A DNA stretch of 56,901 nucleotides from CAZNHL01 sp964572965 (GTDB lineage: Bacteria; Bacteroidota; Bacteroidia; Cytophagales; UBA9547): NCBI GenBank assembly GCA_964572965.1, contig CAZNHL010000018.1, forward strand, positions 1 through 56,901, in the 5' to 3' direction. This document shows, one piece after another, positions 8,509 to 17,111 of this stretch. The notes beneath the pieces were generated by a model. That model ran no database searches. It saw only the letters and a list, made by a program, of their open reading frames with translations, and was not told the origin of the DNA. A program made the translations under genes and the position numbers. Position 1 is the stretch's first letter. Each line of letters opens with the position of its first letter.

Positions 8509-8973
8509 ATGAATTATTCCCAAACATGCATTAACAACCTTATGATTGTAAGAAAAAATGCACTTAGAGTTATAGAAGGTCTTTCTGATGAACAATTGCT
8601 AAAAATTCCGTCTGGTTTCAATAATAACCTTTTATGGCAATTGGGACATATTGTATGCTCAGGGCAAACACTGAGTTATAAGTTTTCTGGTCTGCCGATT
8701 GGTATCCCAGAGCAATACCCTGAAATGTTCGGAAAAGGAACTTCGCCAAAAACGTGGACAAGCCAACCTGATATTGCAGAAATAAAGCGGCTGATGATTT
8801 CAACACTTGAACAAACAAGTATAGATATTGAAGCAGGAGTATTCAAAGAGTTTACTTCTTATCCTACTTCCTTCGGAATTGAATTACAATCTTTTGAAGA
8901 GAGTTTTATGTTCCGACAGGTTCATGAAGGTTTGCACTTAGGATCTATGATGGCCTTGAAAAAACTGGTATAA
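8509..8973 (+). CDS. DinB-fold metal-binding protein
   Basis: 154 residues, four-helix-bundle DinB/YfiT type. The expected metal-ligand histidines are present in LWQLGHIV (about residue 47) and in HEGLHLG near the C-terminus (about 139 and 143). DinB proteins are often bacillithiol- or small-thiol-dependent transferases; the substrate here is unknown. It is a single plus-strand gene. Its last three codons and stop form the left arm of a 58-bp perfect palindrome, so any change there is also a change in the terminator. Confidence 0.82.
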   Translation: MNYSQTCINNLMIVRKNALRVIEGLSDEQLLKIPSGFNNNLLWQLGHIVCSGQTLSYKFSGLPIGIPEQYPEMFGKGTSPKTWTSQPDIAEIKRLMISTLEQTSIDIEAGVFKEFTSYPTSFGIELQSFEESFMFRQVHEGLHLGSMMALKKLV

Positions 8974-9019
8974 CAAAAAAGGTACAGATTAATCTGTACC
9001 TTTTTTGTTATACCAGTTT
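8962..9019. terminator. 58-bp perfect palindrome, bidirectional terminator between convergent genes
   Basis: Two 29-bp arms meet at 8990/8991 with no spacer and no mismatch. Each arm contains a run of six T in the direction of transcription, so the element can terminate both the DinB gene (+) and the GtrII-like gene (-). The left arm includes the DinB stop codon. Being perfect to the centre it could also form a DNA cruciform. Confidence 0.9.
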
Positions 9020-9023
9020 GCAA

Positions 9024-10502
9024 TTACTCAATCCAAAGCTTTTCGCCTTTTTCTGTGTTAAGTTTTACAACTACAACATTGTTGATCATTTTTACAGAGC
9101 CAAGATGAGGCCATACAGGCATTGGAGCAATAGAATCCTGAATGGCTGTCAATACCCCTTTATCATCAATCAATTTATAATACGCAATGTCGTTCCATGT
9201 GAAAAAATTTTTAATACGGTAGTTGCTTCCGTTGTCCCAGCAGAACAGTGACCCTCCAAAAACTTCCGACTCAGGCAAGCGCATTCTATCATGGTGAGAA
9301 AATGGAAGCCCTCCATGAAAATAAACATAATTATTATTTTCGTCGAACTGAGGATAAGTTGCTCTAATGGTGAAATCAATTTTACGAGCCAAATCTTTAT
9401 CATGGTTAAAAATCCTATTATTGGATATAAAGAGTTGCGTAATAAAATATATGTTTATCAAACACACCACTCCACAAAAAACAAGGATGATTTTGTTTTC
9501 CTTAAAATTTCTGATGAAATGTACAATCACAAAAGCGAAAACGATACCAGATGTACCATAGAGTCTCGGAGGATGGTAACCATTGGTAATCAGAAATGAT
9601 AAACTAAAAGGAATAACCAACAGAAGCAATAAAACCCCAATACGATAAACCATATTTACTTTCTGATATACAAACTGACCTATCAAAACCAGACTTATAA
9701 GAGTAATAATAATATATAATTTATCTCCATAATACATGTTCCCTGTCAGGTTCTTACGCAAAATCTCATAGGATTTCAACAATTGGTCTTCAGAACTTCC
9801 TGACAGATAGGAAGACAAATAGCCCTGCTCCACGGGAGGACATAAAACTTTCACTGAAACATAATATAATACCAAACCTAAAATGACCATTCCTCCGAAT
9901 AGAAACATTTTTTGTAACTCTAATTTCAGATTAAAATTATCATTATAGGTATTTTGAAAAAACCACATAAGGTAGCATATCACAGGAACTAGCATAAGTG
10001 CCTGATACATTGCATTGGCCCCCATAAACAGAACGGAAGCCAGTACAAAATAAACAATGGACTTCAGAGAAAAAATGCCATCAGTACTCTTTATGAAAAA
10101 CCTTACAGAAAGAATTGCCAGTAAATATCCAAATGCTACGGCATCGGCCTGAAGCGTAAATACTAACTGATAAGCCATTTGAGGAAATGTCAGAAATAAT
10201 GCACAAAAAACATACTTTAGTACTCCTTCCAAACGAAAAAGCTTTACTAATTCAATTGACGCCAAACTAAGGAAAGCTAAGCTAAGCAACAAGGTAAAAT
10301 ATGGAATGTGGTTATGCAAAAGATGGCAACGAAACAGATTAATACCCCATCGACCTAAAGACAGTAAATAATCCGGAGGTATTGGAGTTTCACTATCAAT
10401 AGTCAGCGAGAAATTAGTCAACGCAAAACCATAGGTAATTAAACAGACGAAAAATGAAAACAACAATAATTTAATTATTTCAGAAGATAGTTTGAATTCC
10501 AT
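9024..10502 (-). CDS. GtrII-like polytopic glucosyltransferase
   Basis: 492 residues with about eleven hydrophobic helices. The N-terminal part carries DSETPIPPDYLLSLGRWG, the first-loop signature of the GtrII-type (PF14264) glucosyltransferases that add glucose to O-antigen from a polyprenyl-phosphate donor on the periplasmic face. A soluble periplasmic tail of about 120 residues follows the last helix. The neighbour upstream on the same strand is an ALG5-like enzyme that could make the lipid-linked donor. No GtrA-type flippase is next to them. The exact sugar and acceptor are not shown. Confidence 0.72.
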   Translation of the reverse strand: MEFKLSSEIIKLLLFSFFVCLITYGFALTNFSLTIDSETPIPPDYLLSLGRWGINLFRCHLLHNHIPYFTLLLSLAFLSLASIELVKLFRLEGVLKYVFCALFLTFPQMAYQLVFTLQADAVAFGYLLAILSVRFFIKSTDGIFSLKSIVYFVLASVLFMGANAMYQALMLVPVICYLMWFFQNTYNDNFNLKLELQKMFLFGGMVILGLVLYYVSVKVLCPPVEQGYLSSYLSGSSEDQLLKSYEILRKNLTGNMYYGDKLYIIITLISLVLIGQFVYQKVNMVYRIGVLLLLLVIPFSLSFLITNGYHPPRLYGTSGIVFAFVIVHFIRNFKENKIILVFCGVVCLINIYFITQLFISNNRIFNHDKDLARKIDFTIRATYPQFDENNNYVYFHGGLPFSHHDRMRLPESEVFGGSLFCWDNGSNYRIKNFFTWNDIAYYKLIDDKGVLTAIQDSIAPMPVWPHLGSVKMINNVVVVKLNTEKGEKLWIE

Positions 10503-10591
10503 AGAATGATATAAAGATAAAATTATAGATAACCTCTTTAAGTTTACGAATAGTTATAATATCAGCGCATCAACACTATTATTGCTGGTAT

Positions 10592-11335
10592 TTAATATTC
10601 TCTCGCTATTTTAAAAAGGTCATAAGGTATTCTTGTTAAGTCCCTGAAAGTAATTTTCGAGTCACCTTTTTCAGTCCAAGTCCGTAAAGGAACTTCAATG
10701 ATAGATTTGCGAGCCCTCTCCAGCCCTACTTTCTTAATAACTCGTCCTATTACTTCAACATCAAAAATCCATTTGCTTATAAATTCCTTTGCAAAAACCT
10801 CAGGAATAATATCCGATTTGATAATTTTAGCACCACATTGAGTATCATAAACAGGTAACTTCAATATGAGACTTGCCATTGTAGCAAAAAAACGTCCGAA
10901 ATAATGACGACTGGGATCTCTCTGTATATTAGCCCCTAAATGTTGCCAGCGAGCTCCCATACCAAGCAAAATATCCGGTTTTGAAGTTACCTCATTAAAA
11001 ATCACGATTAACTCTTCGAAAGAAGTTGCCAAATCGGCATCTAAATAAGCAATGTAATCAAACTGAGTATTAGCTGAGCAATGTATAAGAGCTTTTCTGA
11101 CGGCCTCAGCTTTTCCGCTATTCTTTTGAAAATTAAGTACGCTTACATAATCAGGATAATTATTTGCAAGTTTTTGAAGCATCGGGTATGTTTCATCACT
11201 ACTTCCATCATTAACCAGACAAATAAAATACTGCGGTGATTTTCTATTCAAGAAATCTATAAATTCTTCATAAGGAAACCTTATTGCTTCATTATAACAA
11301 GGCACTACGACACAAAGAGTCTTTGTTGTTTCCAT
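10592..11335 (-). CDS. ALG5/GtrB-like polyprenyl-phosphate glycosyltransferase
   Basis: 247 residues from the ATG at 11335. A longer frame exists, but its GTG (11383) lies inside the promoter -7 box, so the short start is right. GT2 fold: VVVPCYNE, VNDGSSDETY, the metal-binding LDADLATS, and the late YDTQCGAKI and WIFDVEVIGR motifs typical of dolichyl/polyprenyl-phosphate glucosyltransferases. No membrane helix is evident. It likely makes a lipid-linked sugar used by the adjacent GtrII-like enzyme; this pairing is inferred from gene order. Confidence 0.8.
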   Translation of the reverse strand: METTKTLCVVVPCYNEAIRFPYEEFIDFLNRKSPQYFICLVNDGSSDETYPMLQKLANNYPDYVSVLNFQKNSGKAEAVRKALIHCSANTQFDYIAYLDADLATSFEELIVIFNEVTSKPDILLGMGARWQHLGANIQRDPSRHYFGRFFATMASLILKLPVYDTQCGAKIIKSDIIPEVFAKEFISKWIFDVEVIGRVIKKVGLERARKSIIEVPLRTWTEKGDSKITFRDLTRIPYDLFKIAREY

Positions 11336-11382
11336 ATTGCATATACTTTCCCTACGAAAATCTTCTATTAACATGCGGGGCA

Positions 11383-11412
11383 CAAATATATATACTTTAC
11401 AAGTATATTCAA
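11383..11412 (-). promoter_or_regulatory. Promoter of the ALG5-like gene
   Basis: TTG, 19 nt, TATATTTG on the minus strand, an exact consensus match. It leaves a leader of about 40 nt before the ATG at 11335 and rules out the more distal GTG start. Confidence 0.7.
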
Positions 11413-11443
11413 TGTTGTTAAAATAAAAAGCTCCTGCAACCTT

Positions 11444-12229
11444 TTACTCGTAAGTTTCCATAATGCTCTCTGTGAGTACCTGGTAAATTGTCTGCAACTC
11501 CTCATTCCCTTTCAAAAAAGCAAGGTGTGTACTAATGGTACTTGTATCTCTTCGTACTGCCGGCCCTGTCTGACTTTGTTCCGGGCTTGTTATGAGAGCT
11601 TTGTCAATAGTTTCTATGATTAGTGGCTTTAAAATATCGAAGTTCATTTCTTCTGTTACAACAATATCTTTGGCAATTTTAATCAGATGATTGCTGAAGT
11701 TACATGCAAAAACGGCTGCTACATGCAATGCTTTTCTCTGCTCAGAATTAACAATGTAAACGCTTGAAGAAAGGCTTTTTGCTAACTCTGCCAATACTTG
11801 CACTGTTGCTTCGCTGTCGCCTTCTATACAGATAGGCAATTGCTCAAAGTTTATTTTTTTGTGCTTAGAAAAAGTCTGTACCGGATAAAATACGCCTCGA
11901 TCGTTTGGCAGGTATTGTAATACAGATAACGGCTTTGCTCCTGAAGTATGCGCAACAATGGCTCTTTCGGGAAGTACGATTTCGCGTACTACTTCTTCAA
12001 TAGCATCGTCTTTGACAGCTATCAGGAATACCTCTGCCTGGCTTTTTGAAAAATCAAGCTCATTGGTAGCCTTGGCATTGTATGAACCTAAAGTAAGCTG
12101 CTTTGCATTTCTAAGGTCTCTGCTATAAACTTCTACCACAGGATGCCCGGCATATTCCAACGCTTTTACCAAATGTGTTCCCACATTGCCTGCTCCTATA
12201 ATGGCTATTTTATATGATCGTTTATGCAT
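11444..12229 (-). CDS. Rossmann-like / DUF2520 oxidoreductase-like protein
   Basis: 261 residues from the ATG at 12229; the longer frame begins in a repeat-like intergenic sequence. The N-terminus has a NAD(P)-binding Rossmann fold, KIAIIGAGNVGTHLVKAL, followed by a ProC-like arrangement (AVKDDAI, VAHTSGA) and the DUF2520 C-terminal domain with HVAAVFACNFSNHL and TGPAVRRD. Proteins of this class resemble pyrroline-5-carboxylate or ketopantoate reductases, but the substrate is not known. It lies downstream of ccmF after an inverted repeat and may be read through from it. Confidence 0.85.
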   Translation of the reverse strand: MHKRSYKIAIIGAGNVGTHLVKALEYAGHPVVEVYSRDLRNAKQLTLGSYNAKATNELDFSKSQAEVFLIAVKDDAIEEVVREIVLPERAIVAHTSGAKPLSVLQYLPNDRGVFYPVQTFSKHKKINFEQLPICIEGDSEATVQVLAELAKSLSSSVYIVNSEQRKALHVAAVFACNFSNHLIKIAKDIVVTEEMNFDILKPLIIETIDKALITSPEQSQTGPAVRRDTSTISTHLAFLKGNEELQTIYQVLTESIMETYE

Positions 12230-12241
12230 AATGTTGGTGGT

Positions 12242-12294
12242 TAGTTGTTGGGTGCTGGTTGTTTGATTTACGAACAACTAACACCCAATAACTA
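12242..12294. repeat. Inverted repeat between ccmF and the DUF2520 gene
   Basis: Arms TAGTTGTTGGGTG and CACCCAATAACTA pair with one mismatch across a loop that itself contains GTTGTT/AACAAC. There is no T run on the minus strand, so it is a poor terminator. It resembles dispersed intergenic repeat sequence and may modulate readthrough or mRNA stability. Confidence 0.5.
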
Positions 12295-12298
12295 TCAA

Positions 12299-14905
12299 CT
12301 ATTCTAGTCCTTTATCACGCATTGCTTTGAAATCGCTGTAACGACGGGCAATTGCCATACAGAATCCGATCACTACTACAAATGTTCCGATCCAGAGTAA
12401 ATTAATCAGTGGCTTTTCAGAAGCTTTCAGAATTACCCAATCTTTCTGCGTCAGCTGAGTTCCGAAGGTAAATGTCTGGTCTTTCGGGTTGATTTCAAGC
12501 AAAACTATTTTCAAACCTAAATCATGTACAACTTCAGGTATACGCCCAACCATTTTGTCTTTTATGATATAAGTCGGCATCACTGTATAGTCTCTCGTTT
12601 TCTCCAAAACCCTCACCCGTGCTTTCACCGCTGCATCTTCCGGGCCTAACTGAATTCCATGTTCTTCGATGTTCATAACACGATCAACACCTTCAAGCAA
12701 TGCAACATGATCGTTTACAAAGAATGTATCACCAACATGTACCACTTGTTCCTGCATCTCACTCCATTTTTTTTCTTGTTTAGGATCAGGTACAGATGAA
12801 ACGTGCGTGTATAGATCGCTACCTAAGAAACGCTTGATATCAGGAGAAGCGATAAAACCCATTTGAGGGTTTACCTGTGCACGTGGATAAAGCGTGAAAG
12901 CTTCTCCATCGCCTTTCTGATACTTAATTTCATAATAAGTATTTTCTGCAGAAACTTTCAGGGTATCTCCTTTTTTGAAAACCACTTTATCGCCGGACTT
13001 CAGGTCTTTATTTGTGATTGCCTTGAAAGCATCGTCTGTCGGACTTACTTCTTCTTTGTTTATATAACCGGGAAATCCATCCGCTTCAACTCTTGGTCCT
13101 TGGTATGTGAGGGTAAACTCACCCATCTTCACTGGCTGATGACGGAACAGCAAAACATTCTCTTTGTTCATATCATCGGTAAACTCTTTAGAATAAAGTA
13201 GACCGGAACTATTCAGAGAAACGATTTTAGAATAACCGCTTGAATATAAAACACCGATCAGCATCAGTGCAACACCCATATGTGTAACTGCTCCGCCTGA
13301 AAGTTTGTAATTGCTCTTCAATAAATTAGCAAGAATGAATCCGTTGGCTACAATAGAGAAAACGGAACAAACTAACAGTATGAAATATTTCAGGTAAGTA
13401 ATCAACACATCCGTTTTTGTCATTGACGGTGTTGTTTCAAAAATAATCAATCCGGCAGCCTGTAGAGAGAACATGACAGCCAATGTAATTACCAGAGAGA
13501 GTATCACAGGTTTATATAATACTTCTTTTGCTTTCTGTGCATCCATTTTCTTCCAGTAGAAGAATTGTCCAGCACCAGAGAACAAAGCCACCAGCATCAT
13601 AAACCAGATTTGCCAGTCGCTGTAAAACTTCATTTGATTAGCCGGAGGCGCTGCTTTTGAAACAATACCTACCGATTTCAAAATAGCATTATAAACAGGG
13701 ATCGAAGTAGTAACCAACACCTGAAATGAAGCTAGGCAAAGTGTAGTTACTCCAAGGAAGATCCAGAATTCTCTTGTATAAACAGAAGCTTCTTTTTCGT
13801 CTGATGGCAAATACTTCCATGATTTGATCACGAAGAACAAAGCAATGAGCACAAACGCTACCAGGTAAATCAATAACTGACCAGATAAGCCTAAATCTGT
13901 GAAAGAGTGAACTGATGCGTTTCCAAGGATACCACTTCTTGTAAGGAAAGTAGAATAAAGAACCAGCAGGAAGGTACTAATCACCAAAATGATAGATGTT
14001 CTTAAAGCTGTTTCGCTGTTCTTGAAAATGATCATTGTGTGGATAGAGGCCACCAAAATTAACCAAGGGATATAAACAGCATTCTCTACAGGATCCCAGT
14101 TCCAGTAACCGCCGAAATTTAGTGTTTCATAAGCCCAATATGCTCCCATTAAAATACCCACACCCAGTATTGCAGCTCCAAGCAAAGCCCAAGGCAAAGC
14201 CGGACGGATCCATTCTTTGAAATCTCTGATCCACAGACCTGCAATACAGAAAGAGAATGGAACCAATGTTAATGCAAAACCAAGAAACAATGTCGGAGGG
14301 TGAATAACCATCCAATAGTTTTGTAACAATGGGTTCAGGCCGGTTCCGTCTTTAGGGATAAAATCAATATTCATTTTAAACACCGGTGCATCTGCCATAA
14401 AATCCCTTAACAGGATAAACGGAGAACTTCCAATTTTGAAGCTTTCTCCCAATACAACGCCCAGAATCATTGAACACAAGAATGCCTGCACCAATGCAAA
14501 AATAGCCATTACAGGAGCTTCCCATTTCTTATTAGTAAAAATGATGATCGTACCTAAAACAGCATTCCAGAAAATCCAAAGAAGGAAACTCCCCTCCTGA
14601 CCTTCCCAAAAACATGAAATCATGTAGTATACCGGCAGGTCATTGGAAGAGTGCTCCCAAGCGTAATGGTATTCGTAATAGTGTCGATAAATGATGGTAA
14701 AAAGGGAAATGATAATTCCCAATACCGCCAAAACGTGTATACCAAAGGTAATACGTGCAAACTTAAGCCAGGCTGACTGCTCTAGTAAAGCATTATCGAC
14801 CTGCTTATTTGTAGCAAAAATGAACCCTAATGCGGCAACAATAGCGGTGATAAATGAAGTAATCACCAAAAAGTGCCCGAAATCTCCTATGAATGTGTGA
14901 ACCAT
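12299..14905 (-). CDS. ccmF: Cytochrome c maturation heme lyase CcmF
   Basis: 868 residues, notably longer than the roughly 650 of E. coli CcmF. It has about fifteen helices, with WEGQEGSFLLW (100-110), NYWMVIHPPTLFLG (197-210) and the haem-handling WWD signature GGYWNWDPVENA (265-276). A large periplasmic domain lies between about residues 590 and 830 before the last helix. CcmF joins haem from CcmE to the CXXCH cysteines of apocytochrome c at the outer face of the inner membrane. It is the last Ccm gene in the minus-strand order B-C-D-E-F. Confidence 0.9.
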   Translation of the reverse strand: MVHTFIGDFGHFLVITSFITAIVAALGFIFATNKQVDNALLEQSAWLKFARITFGIHVLAVLGIIISLFTIIYRHYYEYHYAWEHSSNDLPVYYMISCFWEGQEGSFLLWIFWNAVLGTIIIFTNKKWEAPVMAIFALVQAFLCSMILGVVLGESFKIGSSPFILLRDFMADAPVFKMNIDFIPKDGTGLNPLLQNYWMVIHPPTLFLGFALTLVPFSFCIAGLWIRDFKEWIRPALPWALLGAAILGVGILMGAYWAYETLNFGGYWNWDPVENAVYIPWLILVASIHTMIIFKNSETALRTSIILVISTFLLVLYSTFLTRSGILGNASVHSFTDLGLSGQLLIYLVAFVLIALFFVIKSWKYLPSDEKEASVYTREFWIFLGVTTLCLASFQVLVTTSIPVYNAILKSVGIVSKAAPPANQMKFYSDWQIWFMMLVALFSGAGQFFYWKKMDAQKAKEVLYKPVILSLVITLAVMFSLQAAGLIIFETTPSMTKTDVLITYLKYFILLVCSVFSIVANGFILANLLKSNYKLSGGAVTHMGVALMLIGVLYSSGYSKIVSLNSSGLLYSKEFTDDMNKENVLLFRHQPVKMGEFTLTYQGPRVEADGFPGYINKEEVSPTDDAFKAITNKDLKSGDKVVFKKGDTLKVSAENTYYEIKYQKGDGEAFTLYPRAQVNPQMGFIASPDIKRFLGSDLYTHVSSVPDPKQEKKWSEMQEQVVHVGDTFFVNDHVALLEGVDRVMNIEEHGIQLGPEDAAVKARVRVLEKTRDYTVMPTYIIKDKMVGRIPEVVHDLGLKIVLLEINPKDQTFTFGTQLTQKDWVILKASEKPLINLLWIGTFVVVIGFCMAIARRYSDFKAMRDKGLE

Positions 14906-15004
14906 GTTTCAGTGGCAGGTAGTGAGTAGTGGGTCATGAGAAAAAGCTCTGCCCTACGTTCTACCAATAATAACTCGTTTGTCAATAAATGAAAATACTC
15001 AATA

Positions 15005-15415
15005 CTAATTAGCTTTAATTTCTGTTTCCGTATACTTCGACGGACACTTCATTAATATCTTGTTTGCAATAAAAGCATCTTTCTGCACACGTCCGATAAT
15101 TACAATCTGCTCTGAACGGTCAAAATCTGCCGGCTTTGGACTACCGTAAATCACGCGCATCTCAACCTTATTGGTATCAACCAGCATAAATTCGAAGTGG
15201 TTAGGGTCAACTTCCGGCTGGTAATACATGTCAATTTTACCGTTGCGGTCTTTTTTCAATTTGCCAACAACATGTACTTCGCCCTTGTCACCGTCTTCCG
15301 CTAACTTCTTCGCTTCAGTAAAAGTTACATAGGTACTGGCATTTCCTGTGGTGGAGATAATCACTCCAATACCTATGGCAATTACTACAATGGCAATAAT
15401 GTGTGATATTTTCAT
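15005..15415 (-). CDS. ccmE: CcmE heme chaperone, Cys-type variant
   Basis: 136 residues: an N-terminal anchor (about 5-21) and an OB-fold periplasmic domain with VVGKLKKD, FMLVD, VIYGSPKPADF and IGRVQKDAFIA. Where E. coli has the haem-attaching His, this protein reads KCPSKY (Cys124, Tyr128), the CxxxY variant known from archaea, Desulfovibrio and other lineages. It hands haem from CcmC to CcmF. It starts directly after the ccmD-like stop codon, so the genes are co-translated. Confidence 0.88.
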   Translation of the reverse strand: MKISHIIAIVVIAIGIGVIISTTGNASTYVTFTEAKKLAEDGDKGEVHVVGKLKKDRNGKIDMYYQPEVDPNHFEFMLVDTNKVEMRVIYGSPKPADFDRSEQIVIIGRVQKDAFIANKILMKCPSKYTETEIKAN

Positions 15416-15640
15416 CTATTTCTTGTCTTTAACTTTTTTCTCAACATGATTTAATTTTCTCTCGAGGTGCACCAAATAACCAATTAACCCAAGAAAAATT
15501 ACCAATATCACACTAACTACTACATACAATTTCCCATGATCTTGCATCATAGGAACCTCCGTACTCGTTGCGGAAGTTTCCTGTGCAAAAGAAATCATAG
15601 AAATAAGCATACTAAATGCTACCATCAAGAGTGTCTTCAT
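15416..15640 (-). CDS. ccmD: CcmD-like small membrane protein
   Basis: 74 residues: an N-terminal hydrophobic stretch (possible signal peptide ending SFA-Q), then one central helix LYVVVSVILVIFLGLIGYL and a lysine-rich tail (RKLNHVEKKVKDKK). This matches the short CcmD proteins that help release haem-loaded CcmE from CcmABC. It is assigned mainly by its position between ccmC and ccmE and by topology, since CcmD sequences are weakly conserved. Confidence 0.7.
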   Translation of the reverse strand: MKTLLMVAFSMLISMISFAQETSATSTEVPMMQDHGKLYVVVSVILVIFLGLIGYLVHLERKLNHVEKKVKDKK

Positions 15641-15649
15641 AATTCCTAT

Positions 15650-16315
15650 TTAATCTATATCATCAACTATTAAATCCAGACGCTTTGTACGAATACGTAA
15701 TGTTGTAATCCACACTCCAAGTAAAGTCCAGCCAATTACAGCCGGATAAAAAACCATACGCATATTATTATCCAGATCATAAGAGCTGAATCCCGGGTTG
15801 CCCCCATTTCCGGGATGTAGACTATCCGTTAAACGAGGCAAAATAAATATTGCAGGGATAAATACTGCAAAAGCAAATATGTTATAAATAGCCGTTACCG
15901 TAGCACGTCGTTGTTCGTCTTCAAATGAGCTTCTCAAAATCAGGTAAGCAGCATACATCAACATACCTATTGCCGCACCATTCAGTTTAGGGTCATTTGT
16001 CCAGTAAGTACCCCAGGTGTTTTTTGCCCATAAACAACCAGTTACAATACCCATAGCTCCAAAAAGGAAGCCGGCTTTGGCAAATTCTTCCGAGTAAATG
16101 TCATCATGCAAGTTTTTCGTAGACAGGTAACGAATACCATAAATCATAGAAACCAATAAAAGAATTGTCATCCCAAACCACATAGGCACATGGAAATACA
16201 GGTTTCTGATTGTCTCGTTCAAAATAGGCATTGCAGGTACTTTTCCGGTCAGGCCGGACAAAAGTGTATAGACCAACAATATTACCGTTAAGGCTTTCCA
16301 CCAATGTTTTTTCAT
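15650..16315 (-). CDS. ccmC: CcmC heme delivery protein
   Basis: 221 residues from the ATG at 16315 (MKKHWW); the longer frame overlaps ccmB for no reason. Six helices and the WWD-type signature NTWGTYWTNDPKLNGAAI, with conserved histidines in NLYFHVPMW and SLHPG. CcmC loads haem onto CcmE in the inner membrane. A tail of basic residues (RIRTKRLDL) faces the cytoplasm. The start is 25 nt from the ccmB stop codon. Confidence 0.9.
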   Translation of the reverse strand: MKKHWWKALTVILLVYTLLSGLTGKVPAMPILNETIRNLYFHVPMWFGMTILLLVSMIYGIRYLSTKNLHDDIYSEEFAKAGFLFGAMGIVTGCLWAKNTWGTYWTNDPKLNGAAIGMLMYAAYLILRSSFEDEQRRATVTAIYNIFAFAVFIPAIFILPRLTDSLHPGNGGNPGFSSYDLDNNMRMVFYPAVIGWTLLGVWITTLRIRTKRLDLIVDDID

Positions 16316-16340
16316 TCTCTTTCTATAAAAGCTTAATCTA

Positions 16341-17012
16341 TTAACTCCTCCACAAATACGGGAATAACACATAAGACAAAACGCCTACAATTGCATTGAT
16401 TGCCAATAAAACCCCTATTTCATCAAAACTCAGACTCTGATCCAGTCCATCAATGGCACTTTTTGACACTTTAATCAGCATGAGTAACATGGGTATTACC
16501 ACCGGGAAACTCATAATCGCCATTAAGGTGTTACCGTTGTTTGTTTTAGAAGCAATACCCGAAATCAGAGTAAGGCTTCCTGCAAAACCTAGCGACCCAA
16601 GTAAAAGGTTCAAAATAAACAACGACAGGTCTTGCACAGGATTGTCCATTACCAATGCATAAAAACCAAATGCCAGCGCCGACAGCACTAACATTAAGCA
16701 GGCATTGTAAATCATTTTCGAGATAATGATTGCCTCGGGACTGCAAACAGAATAATAGTAGACAAATCTACCGTATCGTTCCTGCATAAAGCTTTTTGCA
16801 ACAGCATTTACGGCTGTAAAAAGCAGGATAACCCAGAACAGTGCGTTCCACGTCGCAGGTGTTAATTGCCCCCTCTTCAGTCCAAAACTCATAAAACACA
16901 CGAAAACGGTGCTTACAACATAAAGGATAATACCATTCAATGCCGAACGCTGACGCCACTCGAGTATGAACTCTTTTTTGAGCAAAACAGGTATTTCTTT
17001 TAGAAGGGCCAT
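16341..17012 (-). CDS. ccmB: CcmB heme exporter membrane subunit
   Basis: 223 residues with six helices and the family N-terminal LLKKEFILEWRQRSALNG. CcmB partners with the ATPase CcmA in the complex that frees holo-CcmE. No ccmA lies beside it or anywhere in the window. A TAATTTTG box at 17021-17028 lies only 8 nt before the ATG, so if that promoter is used the message would be nearly leaderless. Confidence 0.88.
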   Translation of the reverse strand: MALLKEIPVLLKKEFILEWRQRSALNGIILYVVSTVFVCFMSFGLKRGQLTPATWNALFWVILLFTAVNAVAKSFMQERYGRFVYYYSVCSPEAIIISKMIYNACLMLVLSALAFGFYALVMDNPVQDLSLFILNLLLGSLGFAGSLTLISGIASKTNNGNTLMAIMSFPVVIPMLLMLIKVSKSAIDGLDQSLSFDEIGVLLAINAIVGVLSYVLFPYLWRS

Positions 17013-17020
17013 TCAGCTTG

Positions 17021-17028
17021 CAAAATTA
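17021..17028 (-). promoter_or_regulatory. Possible -7 box of the ccm operon
   Basis: TAATTTTG fits the Bacteroidota -7 consensus, with only a partial upstream element (TTC at 20 nt). The spacing to the ccmB ATG is 8 nt, implying a leaderless mRNA. Weak evidence. Confidence 0.35.
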
Positions 17029-17111
17029 CGCTTAGAATGGCAGAAAAAGAACTAAAACTTGGTTTATATAAGCCTATTTAGAGAAGATCTATTTACGATG
17101 GTAAGTAACTG

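Noticed and set aside
12230..12300. Repeat between ccmF and the DUF2520 gene as a CRISPR or transposon end
   Set aside because: It is one imperfect inverted repeat with no spacer array, no target-site duplication and no transposase nearby.
12863..13201. Plus-strand frame of 112 codons inside ccmF
   Set aside because: It is antisense to well-conserved CcmF sequence and has no promoter or ribosome-binding site.
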